Part shown: one piece after another, positions 32,887 through 45,600 of the stretch
Numbering within the stretch: position 1 is the stretch's first letter
How the letters are laid out: each line of letters starts with the position of its first letter
Assembly (NCBI RefSeq): GCF_963576615.1
Contig: NC_088711.1
Location: 22,352,182-22,416,181, forward strand
Reading direction: 5' to 3'
Length of the DNA: 64,000 bases
Origin: Watersipora subatra
Lineage: Eukaryota; Bryozoa; Gymnolaemata; Cheilostomatida; Watersiporidae
Made by a program: the position numbers and the translations under genes
The notes under the pieces: model-generated
Databases searched by the model: none
Told to the model about the DNA's origin: nothing
Seen by the model: the letters and a program-made list of their open reading frames with translations, nothing else

Positions 32887-34959
32887 GAGACTGTCAATGC
32901 TTCAAACTTCAGCTGCCTCATTAAAATGAGTTGATATTAGCATCTATTATATTTAGAGACCAACTGTGTTTCTATCAAAAATGAGGCTTTCTGATCCATT
33001 ATTATATAAGCAATTGTTGAATCTGGGTATTTTGTAAGGCTTTGATGACAACAATAAGCCTTGCCATATTGTGAATGTCTCACTATGAAATTGTATGATA
33101 CAAAAACTAACCCAATCAAATGAGAAAGATTGTGATATAAAATGCTGATTTATCTGGTTTAGAATGCTCTACCCTCAGTTGTAAGACATAAAAATTATGT
33201 GACTATTTTGATACATTTTCATATCAAGCTTTAAATCGTGAATTGAAGTGAAATGTAAAAATGCGTGCAAACAAAAAATACAATATTTAATCACAAACAA
33301 AATGGCTACCTTTTATTAAGTACAACACCAGGTCGGTAATCGTAATTTTCCCAAGCAACACTTCATACCCATTAAAAATGACGTAACGACTTTAACAACC
33401 TGACAGCGACATGCTTAAAACATCATCAAAAGATTTTCCTGTCATTACATGATTCGCAATGCTATTATATATGTACATGAATTAAAAATGGATGAACTTT
33501 GAACAATGTTAAAATGATTAGGTAAAACATTAATTCCAGTATATTGACAGCCAAGACCAAGGAAGCCTTATACCAAGGAGGAACCAAAACATTAACCCTT
33601 AAGCAGAAACCATCTCCGTTTATGTCGACTGTTATTTTAGGGTATGTTCACTTCAGTCAATTCAAAAATGTATACCTACTCATATAGGTTATAACGTATA
33701 TAGTTCAACATTTCTGTAAAAGCAAACGGTAAAAATAAGCATAAACTGGTATGTTTATGCAACATTTTATATTGTTATTTAAAGCAATTTATCTTGTCTC
33801 CAGTATCGTATAACACACAGGTGATACAAAAACTGCACAGGGCAGTTTTCAATGTTTGAAAGTAAAAATTCGAACTGTGATGTCTCTGTCCAAATAACCA
33901 TCTAGTTTTAGAATTATCCAATTGTTAGTTTATTTAACATATATGCTAAACTGAAAATATTAAAACCATGCTAACTATTACATTTGCATTGAAAATGCAT
34001 TAAAGTGATGTGCAAAAATCTTTCTAAAGCTTGACAAAAAAAATATATATAAAGAGATCACATTGGTAAATAATGATGCACAACGCTTTTCGTGCCGTTT
34101 TAAGGAATAGCCAAACTTGCCAGAACAAATTTATAGATTTTACTAAATATTTAAGCCTTAAAAAGTAATTGCATACCTCATTTTGGATTAAATTTATTGA
34201 TTGAAACCAACAAATCTTGAAATCGATGCTCAGTGGACGCATTTAAGAAGATCATCTGGCATGTTTACTTCGTAGCGCAATATGACACGCTAAAATAACT
34301 TTTTATAGTAACCTAAGTTCTTAGATAAACTTGGAGTTTAGTCGAAGCCGTTTCAGTCTATACATTCATAAAAATGTTTTTTGGAAATTTTGCTTGTCAC
34401 AATATTTATATTTTAAAATCACAAGCTTACTTCTAGTTTCCGGTAAAAAATTTAGCCCAAAGAGGAACCGACTACTCTCGCTATTAGATATTAATTCTTC
34501 TGTTATACGCGGTTTTTCTAAAAATGGTTTAGTATTAGCATAATTACATAAATTTGTTGGCTTGTTGTTGTTTTTAATATTATTAAGATTTATAACGTCA
34601 AATTAATTTTGTTATTTCATAATTTAAAGACTGGAAATATATCGCGAAAGCCCCCAGCAAATGCCAAGTTTTTGTATAGCTTGAGAATAGTCATATTTTT
34701 ATTGTATATTGAGACCGGTCAAAATCAGCATTTCCATGTTATTAATTAATGTGTGATATGTTTATTACACTGTGTGTGTTGACTCTTGACAAAAGCCTTG
34801 AGTTTCCTTGAAAAAAATGTTCATTAGTCTGTTAAGGGTTGTTGCTATCCTTGTATTATAAGTAAACAGTAGTGTTCAAATGTATATAGGAACTGAGGTA
34901 GTTGTATGTAGCTTATTACTACTCATAACCATTGCTAAGGAAGCTAACGGCTAGGCAGT

Positions 34960-35034
34960 CGTATATATATATATTATATATATAATATTATATTATAAAT
35001 ATATTATATATTATAATATATTATATATATATTG
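34960..35034. repeat. AT-rich microsatellite
   Basis: Alternating TATA/ATTA runs of about 70 bp directly abut the retroelement fragment that follows. Confidence 0.9.
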
Positions 35035-35280
35035 CATATCACAGAGCTAAGTAAATATATATGGCAACTAAAGGATAGCGGACTAGACCACAACATCAAA
35101 TGGTCAATCTTAAAAACTGCAAGACCTTATAGCCCTACTACTAAGAAATGCGAACTCTGTATATGGGAGAAGTATTACATAATATGCAAGTCTCAATTAG
35201 CCACCTTAAATAAGCGCAACGAAATGCTATCCAGTTGCCGTCATGCCAATCAATTCCTGCTAAGAAACAGTGTCACTTAA
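35035..35280 (+). pseudogene. Penelope-like retroelement C-terminal (GIY-YIG region) fragment
   Basis: The frame reads ITELSKYIWQLKDSG, then IKWSILKTARPYSP, KKCELCIWEKYYIICK and LNKRNEMLSSCRHANQFLL before TAA. The order T-E-L-S-K-x-I-W-x-L-K-D / I-K-W-x-I / C-x-L-C-x-x-E-K / L-N-K-R-x-E / C-R-H is one I recall from the 3' end of Penelope-like polyproteins, where it forms part of the GIY-YIG endonuclease. The N-terminal half of the domain and the RT are missing; an AT microsatellite replaces them. It is a 5'-truncated copy, as expected for a retroelement. Confidence 0.6.
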
Positions 35281-35299
35281 GACTCTAGCTTTTAGCTCT

Positions 35300-36542
35300 T
35301 ACCCTAGGACACTTATATTTCGCTAGTATTTAGTTTCGTGAGTAGCACACAGAGTAAAATTTCGCTGCAACTTAATTTCGTGGCTCTGATGAGTGCGAAA
35401 ATATAGTGGTGTGAAAATAAATGCAGTGGAAAAAACATTACATTCCTCAGGTCCAGTTCACTAATAAGAAAAAAATTCAATTTGGGAATAGTTCGTATTT
35501 GTAAACCACAGGTTTAAATGTGTGGGTGAGATCGACAATTCAATTTGATCACTTGCTGCCATTTGTTTCTTAGACTATCAATGACGTCTAGGTCCCTCCT
35601 GCCGTGACTTTCACACTCTAATCCAAGAAGAAGAAAATAGATAGGTAACAACCAACTTCCCAACCAAAACTGTATAACCCTTACGTTGCCATAAACGCAT
35701 TTATGCGTTTTCTAGGGGTCACTGACATAAACGCATTTTCTGACTTTCTCAGCAATTGTCTGGTAACCTGATTTTATTATTTGTTGACCACATAACCCAC
35801 GGTCTTTAAGTGTTTTATGAAATTGACTGTGTTGTCCGAAGATTTCTTTATAAAATCAGCCTAAAACAACGAAGCAATTTTAAACTTTTGTTTGAGAATT
35901 TCTAATCTAAAAACGAACATTTTTCTGTGAGTTCATTAACTACCCCGCGCGAGTCATAAAACAGGTAATTAGTTGTTGATGACATAATAGCCAGTTTATA
36001 TTTTTGTGATTATACAGATAATTAAAGTAGAACTTGAAAAATACTGTATACATATCATGAAGCAATATCGGCAATTTCGGTAAAATGGCTGGCACTAGGC
36101 CGGTAACGAATTTGTACATGATTGGCAGTGAAAGAGATAATGTGGTTGGACCTGATGAGGGTTGATGTTGTTTTTGGATGGTAATAAAATTCATCACTGC
36201 AATAATTATTCTTCAATTTTACGACTTCACCTACCAGACTTTCATTCTCACCAGTTACAAATTCGGTGACTAAACTGATATTGCTTTGCCATGCTGCTCA
36301 GTTGGTGTATTAGCTATAATGAGTTTACCAGAAATTTCCCATTTATCCTAACCACAGACGAAAGTTGCCTGCATTTCTAATATTACAATTTTATTGTGGA
36401 TATCAATGAACAAAGCTATTTAACTTCGCGTTTTCGCTCGTTCATTATGATAGTTTAGTTTCGCTCATTAAATTTTCGCGAAAGGATTACACCGCGAAAA
36501 CGCGAAAGTTAGATGCCGCGAATACATAAGTGTCCTAGGGTA
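35300..36542. mobile_element. TIR element with TACCCTAGGACACTTAT ends
   Basis: The left end is TACCCTAGGACACTTATATT and the right end, inverted, is TACCCTAGGACACTTATGTA; both have TTTCGC/CGCGAAA-rich sub-terminal sequence. The outer bases allow a TA duplication. It is 1,243 bp. Open frames such as 36197-35940 (minus) show no transposase motif, so the element appears non-autonomous. Confidence 0.78.
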
Positions 36543-36670
36543 TACAGCTTTACTGCTAGTAGAATATTTATTATTTTTAACATTTTATCTGAAGAGTGCA
36601 AGCCTACTGCATGAAACTTTAAGTAATAAAATGTTTTACCTAAACTTGTAGTTTTTTAGTACACATAGTT

Positions 36671-36675
36671 TTATA

Positions 36676-36715
<40 letters not shown>

Positions 36716-36720
36716 CATAC
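36671..36720. repeat. TA/CATA microsatellite
   Basis: Two (TA)n runs separated by ACATA. Confidence 0.95.
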
Positions 36721-37589
36721 TTGTATGTAAGATCAATAACCTATATAATAACATTTTTCTAAATGCTAATACAAAGCTAGCTGTTTTAACTTTTTAGGTA
36801 TGTTATTCCATTATTTATTAACTAAATTCGTAATTTTTGTTACACTATGCTTCGATTGTTGCAGTACCTAGTCTTATTTTTGCTCTGTTGTGCTTTAAAA
36901 TGCTTGAACTTCTAATTGCGGCACACATTCAGAGCATACTTGCCCAGAATTTGCAGAGCTTTGCATAACCCACAACCAACTCAGTTTTTTAATGTTTTCT
37001 TAAAACTTTAGCTAATAGCCCGTGGCTTTCTAAAAATTGATGCACACATTTTGACTTCATAGTAGCATTGTCAGTTTTAGGTTTTCAACCATACAGTTTT
37101 GTCATATATTTATGCTTCGGTGTATGGCTATTTTAAAGTTTTCAAAATCGGCAAATGTAGTTGTACAATTTTACTCAATTGTTCAAGACTACTAGCCCAA
37201 ATACTTGAGCGCTTTGGTACTAATGTTGGTTGACCCATTTTTTATGAACTTAGTATTATAACTTAGTGTCTTCATTTTTTACAAGACAGTTGCAGATTTT
37301 CAACTCATTTCAACTTATGTGGTATGAACAAATTGCATACAACATCTAACAATTGTTTCGAAAACATCATTGCTAGCTGCTTTAACAAGTTTTAACTAAT
37401 ATCCGTTCTCTTAGCAGAAAAGGGTATTTTAAACGCTATATATCAAACCATTTATTCTATTATAGTGGTTAACTGTTGCCCTTTTTTTGTTTCATTGCTA
37501 TTGTTGTATAGCATAATTTGAAAAAAAATTCTATTTGAAATTTAATTACTGCCAATAAAATAATATGTCTAAATGTATAGCATCGGTTT

Positions 37590-38150
37590 AGCGGAAGACA
37601 ACTCCAGCTGTCTGTACACATCTACATTTATTCTTTACATCCTTCTTAACCTGCTTTAAAAGTTCACAGTAGGTGGTACTGTTGACAGTGATGCCTTTTT
37701 CAAGATAGGAAATAGTGATAGACCCTGGCATGTTCTAAAAAAGCAGTAAGCATGACTATTGGTGGATCGTTGTGACCTGAACCTTTTCTTGACAGAAGAT
37801 TCGCTTTGTTTCTATTGCATTGACTGATGCTTGGATTTCGCTTCATTGCCAAATCCAGCCATCATCACAATTGACAATCCTTTTAAAGAACTCATCACAT
37901 TCGCTTTCATATTGAAAAAAGGTTCTGTCAACACAACTCGACGCTTTTCTGTCTGTGTTCTTGAGTCAGCTGTTTGGGAATCCAACCACAGGTGACTTTA
38001 GAGGAAGCCAGGTTCTCAGGAATAATTTTTGTGAGCTGTACCAACTGACGCATCAAATTTCTTGGCAGCATCTTCCACTGTTAGTCTGCTCTCAAGATTG
38101 AGCAATCTCATTAACAGCTTTAATCATATTAAAGGTTCTCAAACCGACTA
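37590..38150 (-). pseudogene. Dead mariner-family transposase
   Basis: Minus-strand fragments occur in the correct order with frameshifts and stops between: the helix-turn-helix SRLTVEDAAKKFDASVGTAHK (about 38115-38050), then WIPKQLTQEHRQKSVELC (about 37985-37930), then IVNCDDGWIW around the first catalytic Asp, then KHQSVQ, and finally ISYLEKGITVNSTTYCELLK with KNKCRCVQTAGVVFR up to a stop at about 37590. These match the order in mariner transposases (TVxExAxxxxxSxGTxH; W[IV]PxxLTxEHxxxR; IVTGDETW; KxQS; xGxTVNxxYY; GVLFHQDNA). The remainder after the second catalytic Asp was not seen. Confidence 0.78.
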
Positions 38151-38479
38151 GTTTACCTGATTTCTTCATCATCAATACCTCTCCTGCCTTAAGTAATTTT
38201 GCCTGTTTGCAGATATTTTTTTGGCTTAAACTGTTTTACGCATAAACATTCACCACGCTCCTGTAAATCTCACAGGGTTTACACCCTTCAGCTACTAAAA
38301 AATTGATGACTGATTTCTGTTCAATTCTGGAGCATGTGTTCTGGTTGGCAATTTTGAAAAACCTCAAAAAATGATCACCTGACTAAATAATATCCAAGCA
38401 AAATCATGAGTCATCAGTAAAGATTATATAAACTTGAAAAAACTAAACTTTTACATGTAACAGAACACATTTGTGTCAT

Positions 38480-39473
38480 GATCACAGAAACCATGGTTAA
38501 GTCGGGATTATAAGATTTAGAGTTATCTACACTAGTAGAAGGAAAAATTTCTCGCAGCTATTTTGCAAAAAAAACTTTGATTCTAGCTTAATTACAGCAG
38601 ATTCTATGGTCAAAAAACTGAATGCATGTTTACCATTAGTGCGAAAACATAGTTCCGAGAAAACTGGCGTTAAAGTTTGAGAAACGAAAACCAATGCACA
38701 ATTTTGTTTACACTTCAAAACGTCATAGCAACAAATATCAAGAAGTTGTGATATTTGTCTAGATTTTTGTATTTATATTCAAAAAATTATGCTAAATTTA
38801 AAAATCTAAACAGATTTTAGCTGGTTGTCATAGAAATAGCTTTATATTTATAAAAAAAAACGTATTACTTAATTTTACAGATATTAAAAACGGCTTGGCA
38901 GTATCGTGATATTGGGCACAGCCAAATCATCAACAAAATCTTTAGAAAAATAACAACAGTAACATATTGCACACCATCGATCACTATATACTTTGATCTT
39001 GTAAACTCGAATGATTGTTCTTAAAATTAAGTCTGAAAACATTCTTATAAAATCGAATAATTATTCTTAGAGTTAAATATTGTAATAAGCTTGTAAGAAT
39101 TGTTAGGAAAATATCATCATAGTTCCCTTTACTTTCACTGCTTTTGAAATCAGTTGGAATACCAAAGTACTCATTATAAGTGTCCAAAATGTCAAAGCTA
39201 TCTTTAAAATTGGCAAAAAAGAAACGATTATATTTATCGGACGCCATTTTTCAGTACTTCCTGTTTAGCATAGCAACGGTTTTAATGGGGTTTTCCGAGG
39301 GTTAAAGACTTCTATTGGCTAAACTGACTTCAGATTCAGAAAGATCACTCTGTGATTGGTCCAGATGCACGTGTTACAAAAATCGTTACCAATATTATAA
39401 ATTCAGTTAGAGCAACTTCAATGTCGGATAACTCAACTTCGTGGTTTGCGACTTAACCATGGTTTCTGTGACC
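38480..39473. mobile_element. TIR element just upstream of NUDT9, with internal ORF
   Basis: The inverted ends are GATCACAGAAACCATGGTTA and GGTCACAGAAACCATGGTTA, both continuing AGTCG. Inside, a minus-strand ORF at 39247-38984 begins MASDKYNRFFFANFKDSFDI and is acidic and Tyr/Phe-rich; it may be the N-terminal exon of the parent transposase. The 994-bp element ends 163 bp before the NUDT9 start codon. Confidence 0.7.
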
Positions 39474-39636
39474 GCGACCCATTTTATAAATAAGTTTGCC
39501 TGAATTATTAGATATCCCATGTATAAACGTCTTTACAGGTACTTGCAGCAGTTAGGTTATTCTAATTGAAATTTGATATTTATGAAGGCTTCGAAGGGAC
39601 TAATGCTAAGTACTGGCAGTCGTAGGCTTGAAGTGA

Positions 39637-42600
39637 ATGGCAAGACGTGCAGGAAATATGCTTGCTAGGCTTCATACAAACTGTCGCAAAGCCAACCCTG
39701 TGCCATACATAAGAGATGATGATCAGATGAGATGTGGTGTTCCTGATGAGAAAGTGCCTTGGCATGTGCCCTGGTCCTCCTATGACCCCGAGGATTATAC
39801 GATGAAGCACGTCCTCTCCCAGCCTGTTTGGGCTGATCCTGTTAGGTTAGAGCGCTTGAGGCATCATCTTGTTCTTTGTTGGTCAATCCTTGCTTGAATT
39901 ATGTAATGTGCAGTTTTGAAAGAATCCCTTATATGTTACAGTTGTAATATATAGTAGTGAGATACAGTTGTAATATACAGTTGTGCTATGTAGTTGTGAT
40001 AGGCAGTTGTGATATATATTGATATGCTAAAGTATTTGAGTGTTATGTACGCAGTTGTTGCTGGTTGATCCCTAAAACTTCTCTACTTCATAACAAACAG
40101 CTGCAGGCTTGTGCGCCTTCCATGGACATCTTATGATGAGGCCTAGTTTATTGTTAACTCTATGTTTGTGAGTATATGAATGCTTTTAAACTTTGGTTGT
40201 ATGAGATTCTCCGAAATAATTGTTTTGTTTTTGTTGGTTCAGGCACTGCCAGGACCTGCCACATTTTAAGAAGGCTCTAGTATAAGTTGACATGTAGTTT
40301 TTCTAGCTATGCCCATACTTGCCAAGTCTCTCGGTTTAGCCGGGCCGGCCGTTTTGACCCTCCAGTTTTTAAGTCAGTCTCCCTTTTTCCTCCAGCTTTT
40401 TCAATAAAAGTAGTGGTTTAATTTTTTACTTGCTGTTTCCCCTTTGTTTACTACTGTAGTTGTGAGCTTGCATCATCCCACAAAGTTAGCAACAATGAAA
40501 CAGATCGCTATTAAACCGTATGCCTGCCATAAAACCTGGGCTATTTAGATTTAGCAACATTGATGTCTAACGATTTACTCTACAGTTTTTCATCAATAAA
40601 CAAAGATTATACATGAAGCTGCGACATATCATTGGCAAATGACCATGACCTCACATTGATAGTAGAGTACCTGAACGTTGAATAAAATCGTAGAAGGGCC
40701 TCCTATGTAGGTACCAATGAAGAAAAAAATCTGCCACTTTTTTTCTCAACTACTTGGCAAGTATGGCTATGCCATCTAATGCTAGGAAAATTTAATGTTT
40801 TTAAGTTCATTATTGGCCAGCCAATGAGAAAGTTCATCCTCGAAATATCCACGGTTTTAAAAAAATATGACAAAAATCCAAAAATTCACATGAACAGCAA
40901 TATTAGTGTGATAGCACTTGCGGAATGAGAAGCCTGTAAGCACGGATAACAATTACCATCCGCTCACAGACAACTTATGATTGTTTTGAATTGTCGAAAG
41001 CGCACGTACAGCATTTTATTATGTGCAGTTTACATTTAAGATTCTAATAAAGGACGATTGTGAATTGTAAAATCACTCAAAAACTAGATTAGCGCACAAT
41101 CTTCCATTAGCAGACTTTCTAACCATTATTGTTTTAAACACTTTGTATGTTTCTTTTTATCGCAAACAAATGTAGAAGCAAACTTGGTATTGTTGTAATG
41201 CTGCGCGAAGGTTTTGCTATTAGTAGTAATTAGCTTCTCTCGCAGCAAACTCTATTGTCTAGCTCTATTCCTCTAGGGGTCAGGAACCTTTTTGACTGAG
41301 AGAGCCAAAAACCCATATGTTTCAAAATTTAATTCTAGGAAAGCCATATGTATAGTTTGAACCTCGAAAACATAAAATTGAAAAGGAAGACCAACAAACT
41401 TAGTATGTTTGAGCAATTTTAGATTATTAAAAAACTGGATTAACTTAGAACAAAAATGTTCAAAGAACGATCTTTTTAGCCATCTTTTGGTTTGAAGGGT
41501 TTACTTTTTGATCTAAAAATGACTCGTGTGGCCTGCGCAGAGGGGAGTGCAAAAAGCAATGAAAACCCTTTGCTGTGCGGGCCACATGAAAAGGTTGCCA
41601 ATGAAACCATATTTCCATTAAATGGACATTATTTTTTATTTTGTATATTGTTACTGTAATTTCAGCATTATTTGCATTATTATGTTAATTAAATTAACAG
41701 CCAAATTACGGATTATTTTTCCACTGGTTTATTAAAGAGCCAGATGCAATCATCAAAAGAGCCACAAATGGCTCGAGAGTTATAGGTTCCCTACCCCTGG
41801 TCTAGCGTAACAAAGATGAATTACCTTTGCTAACTGGCCTTATTATCTATAGATAACCTGGATTTATCAATAGTATTAGGTCAATAAACTTGCTAATTTC
41901 AGAAATCCGGTCAATGAATGAGCAACTGAGCATGTAAGAGGCTATCATGCGGTGTATTCAGATCATGTACATGTAAGAGGCTATCATGCGGTGTATTCAG
42001 ATCATGTACATGTAAGAGGCTATCATGTGGTGTATTCAGATCATGCTATTCTTTAGACTTCTCTTTCAGCTGCTTAAATATTTGGTGTTTGTTGCAGCTG
42101 AAGCCTTGAATATGATTACATAGTTTTTGCTATAGCTGATAGTCACCCATTACTTTTAGTTTAGTTGGTATGTCATGTTTCAAACCACCAGTCTGCATTG
42201 TCTTTTTGGAGTCGTTTTTTTAGCGTTCTTATTGCTGCGCCATACATTTATTTATTCATAAAGTTTAGACTCGCAGATCTTAACATTAATTTATCAAACT
42301 ATGACCTCGTCCTTTAATTTGACATACATCTGTCATGATATTTGCGTCGAATGTTGAATTATATATCATATGTTGTTATAAGAATACATTGCATTTCGTT
42401 TAATTCGATCCACAGCTCAAAAACTTGACGATAAATCCGTCAGAGAATTAGATACGACATTAAAACAAATGCATTATATAAAACATGTTTAAAACTAAAT
42501 TGTGAATTAGTAATTCATAATTTAGTTTAAACATATTTAAGCATATTTTAATAATTATGAGAAAAACTAAATTACGTAAATAAAACAATATTAAAAAATG

Positions 42601-45600
42601 ATTTTTGTCACCTTTCCTTCATGTGTAAGACAAGTCAAGGCGTAACCTTGGCAATTTACAGTAAGGACGGCACGCAGGACAAGGTAAAGGTGCTGATAGA
42701 GATAAGAAGTTAGTCTAACTTACATGACTTGATGTTTGATCTTTCTATATTTCATATCTTTTACATTCTATCTTTAAGTATGGCAGCGGCCTTCTCTATA
42801 TTCACTGGTTTTAAGTTACTTTTCCATAATTTTTCCTTCACTTCCTCATCATAACAACTACTGTTTATGACTGCTATGAGTTGTTAAAGAGTTAATTGAA
42901 ATATTTTTTCTGATGTTTTTCTAATAAAAACATCGTCTGCTTCCTGATATTTTTACTCTTTCACTATCTACTCTGATTCTAAAACTAGAAAAGGAAAGTA
43001 TAAAGCGCTATTTAGTATTAAAAACAAACTATTTGAAGCAAACCAATGTTTCGAAAAAATTTGAATGCCATATTTTGAAAATTCATTCACATGTCGAGAC
43101 AAATATTTACCTACATTTTTTATTGTACATGTTTGTTAAAAAGTTGAGGTGATCATAAATCAAGGTTTGAATGTATGTTGAGTTGTGTGTTTAATTATAC
43201 ACACAATCTTGCATAGGTTACAAGTGAGTTATACATTTGAATACTACAAACATACTGTACATACACAAGGTGTATCCTTTGAAATATTTATGTATATTTG
43301 AAACAAGATGTATGTAGTATGTATGTCGTATGAAATTTGGTTTTTTAATGTTTATATTACTGAGTGTTTTTTCTAATTGATAGGTTGCGTGTGCGTAGGA
43401 GTTGTCTATCATTCTTAAACTAAACGATGTGCGAAGGGAGTGCGGATTATGATATGAAATATTGTTTGATAATTAACTTGTACCTGTACAAACGTACAGT
43501 ATAACCTTCAACATTTTAGTTCTCTAATTTTAGTATAGCTAACAGCTGCTACCCAAAATCATAGCTGTTTGGCTGTTTTAATCTTCAACAGATCTTACCG
43601 CAAAGTTTAGTGATGGGTTTTTAAGTTTTTGTTTTGCCTCAATAATTATCAATACTCACAAATGATAATTCGATTCTGAATTAAAGCAACGCCTGAGCGT
43701 GATATTTGTTGGCAAAACTGCTTTGCACAACAATTGATTATCTGAGTACATCATTATGGCACAAAACTGTTTTACGTGTGACCATAGACCTCTATGCTAT
43801 CTTTGCTATCTCTCTAGATAGAGCAAGGTGTCGGTGTGCTTATCGGTGTGTCATTAGACGCTGTGTTGACATCGGAAGTCGTTTATATAAATGAGTGGCT
43901 GATGATCTGAGCCGTTCTTTTTTCCTGTTCCCATGATTATAGATAACTAGCCTCTGATAGTGTATTCACCCTTCTCAAGAGTCAGGAATAGTTACTCTGT
44001 TGCAGTCTGGGAGGATTGAAGTTCAACAGTCTCGATGGAAAGGTCGATCGAAGGAGCCATACCGGAGTCTATGAACTAGATTCAGATGAGGGTACAGCTG
44101 GCCGCCCTTTGTAAGCCTACGCCTAGGGCCCCTTGCCTCTTTAATTTAATCAATATTTTTCAGATTAGTTGATGCATATCCTATGACTATTGCTTGTTAT
44201 CAAAGGCCACAACTTGTTTACATATCTCAAATTACAATTGTACTTTGCACTTTACACTTTTGGTCAAGTCATCGATCCATTGAGCATTCAATATACAATA
44301 ATTACTGGTATACGCTGCAGGCTTGCTGTGCTCTACCTAAACATGCTTCTACTATGTAAATATGCTTCTTCTATGTAGACATGCTTCGGCTATGTGGACA
44401 TATCTTTGCTATGTAGATATGCTTCTTCTATGTAGACATGCTTCCGCTATGTAGACATACCTTGGCTATGTAGATATGTTTCTTCTATGTAGACATGCTT
44501 CGGCTGTGTAGACACGCGTCTGCTTTGTAGATATGCTTCTTCTATGTAGATATGCTTCTATGTCGACATGCGTCTGCTATGTAGACATGGTTATCATGTT
44601 CATTTATCTAGTTATGGCTGTTTGTCACTGTGTATATGACTCTCTGTGTTAAAGAGAAGGCGATAAATTGCTGCCTTGGGTCAGTCGCTGCCACTATTTT
44701 TGAGAATAGTAAATGTAGCAAAGAGCTACTAGTCCAAAAGTAGTTTTTATTACAGTATCTTTACTTGGTGTGCCTTGTACTAACTGTGTCTTACTAGATC
44801 TCCTCAAGTACTAGCAGACATGCCCATAATTAAAATCGCAAGTGACAACCAAGCAAAATATTAGGTAGTGCCCAAATATTTCAATTGAATCAGTTGAGGT
44901 TGCTCGCTTGCCTGCAAACAACTATCCTTGTTTCGCTATAATAAGAATATCTGCGATGCCAAGATTTGCAGCTGTTGGTATAACTGCTATGTACGTTGCT
45001 CATGAGCAAAAGAGGCCATGTAATGAATTATGTTGGTTTTCAAGCTAAAAGAACTGTTAAGTAGTAATTAGGTTTTGTCCAAATTTACGTTTTATGCTCT
45101 CTAGTTTTTTACATAAAAGGAATATGGAAGACCCAAACTCGTTGATGGAGCCCTTGCTAGGGTTCACCATCTAGTCAGCTATTAGAGTAGCAGTTAGGTT
45201 CATTGATGAGCTTCAAGTCGCAGCTATAGCTGAAGTTATTTGAAAACTAAGATGAAAGGCTGTGATAATTATTGTACTCACCAGAGGCTCAGCTCAAGAA
45301 CACTTGTTACTAGTTAGTTATTCACGCATGAAGTAATCTTAAATTGACCACTGCCATCATTATCAAACTTAACAAATATTCTTTCTTGGAGGCTTACGCA
45401 CTGTAGCCTCTAGCAATGCAGCTATTATGCCACAGATGTCTGTAAAATTTTCTGCTTGAGTGGGCTTTTCCTTTTTCACATGTCGTTACCAAGCCAATAA
45501 ACATTTAGGAGAATCAGTCAAAAATTTGATTAACCAATAGAAGTTGAGGGATGCTATAATCAGCCAATAACTAAGCAATGTTATGTTTTCAAGTAGCAAA

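Noticed and set aside
38984..39247. Start exon of SVOP or a host gene divergent from NUDT9
   Set aside because: The frame lies wholly inside the TIR element at 38480-39473, and no donor links it to the SVOP exon at 30419 in the required phase.
44330..44595. Coding repeat domain
   Set aside because: Copies are degenerate, contain stops in every frame and have a period not divisible by three.
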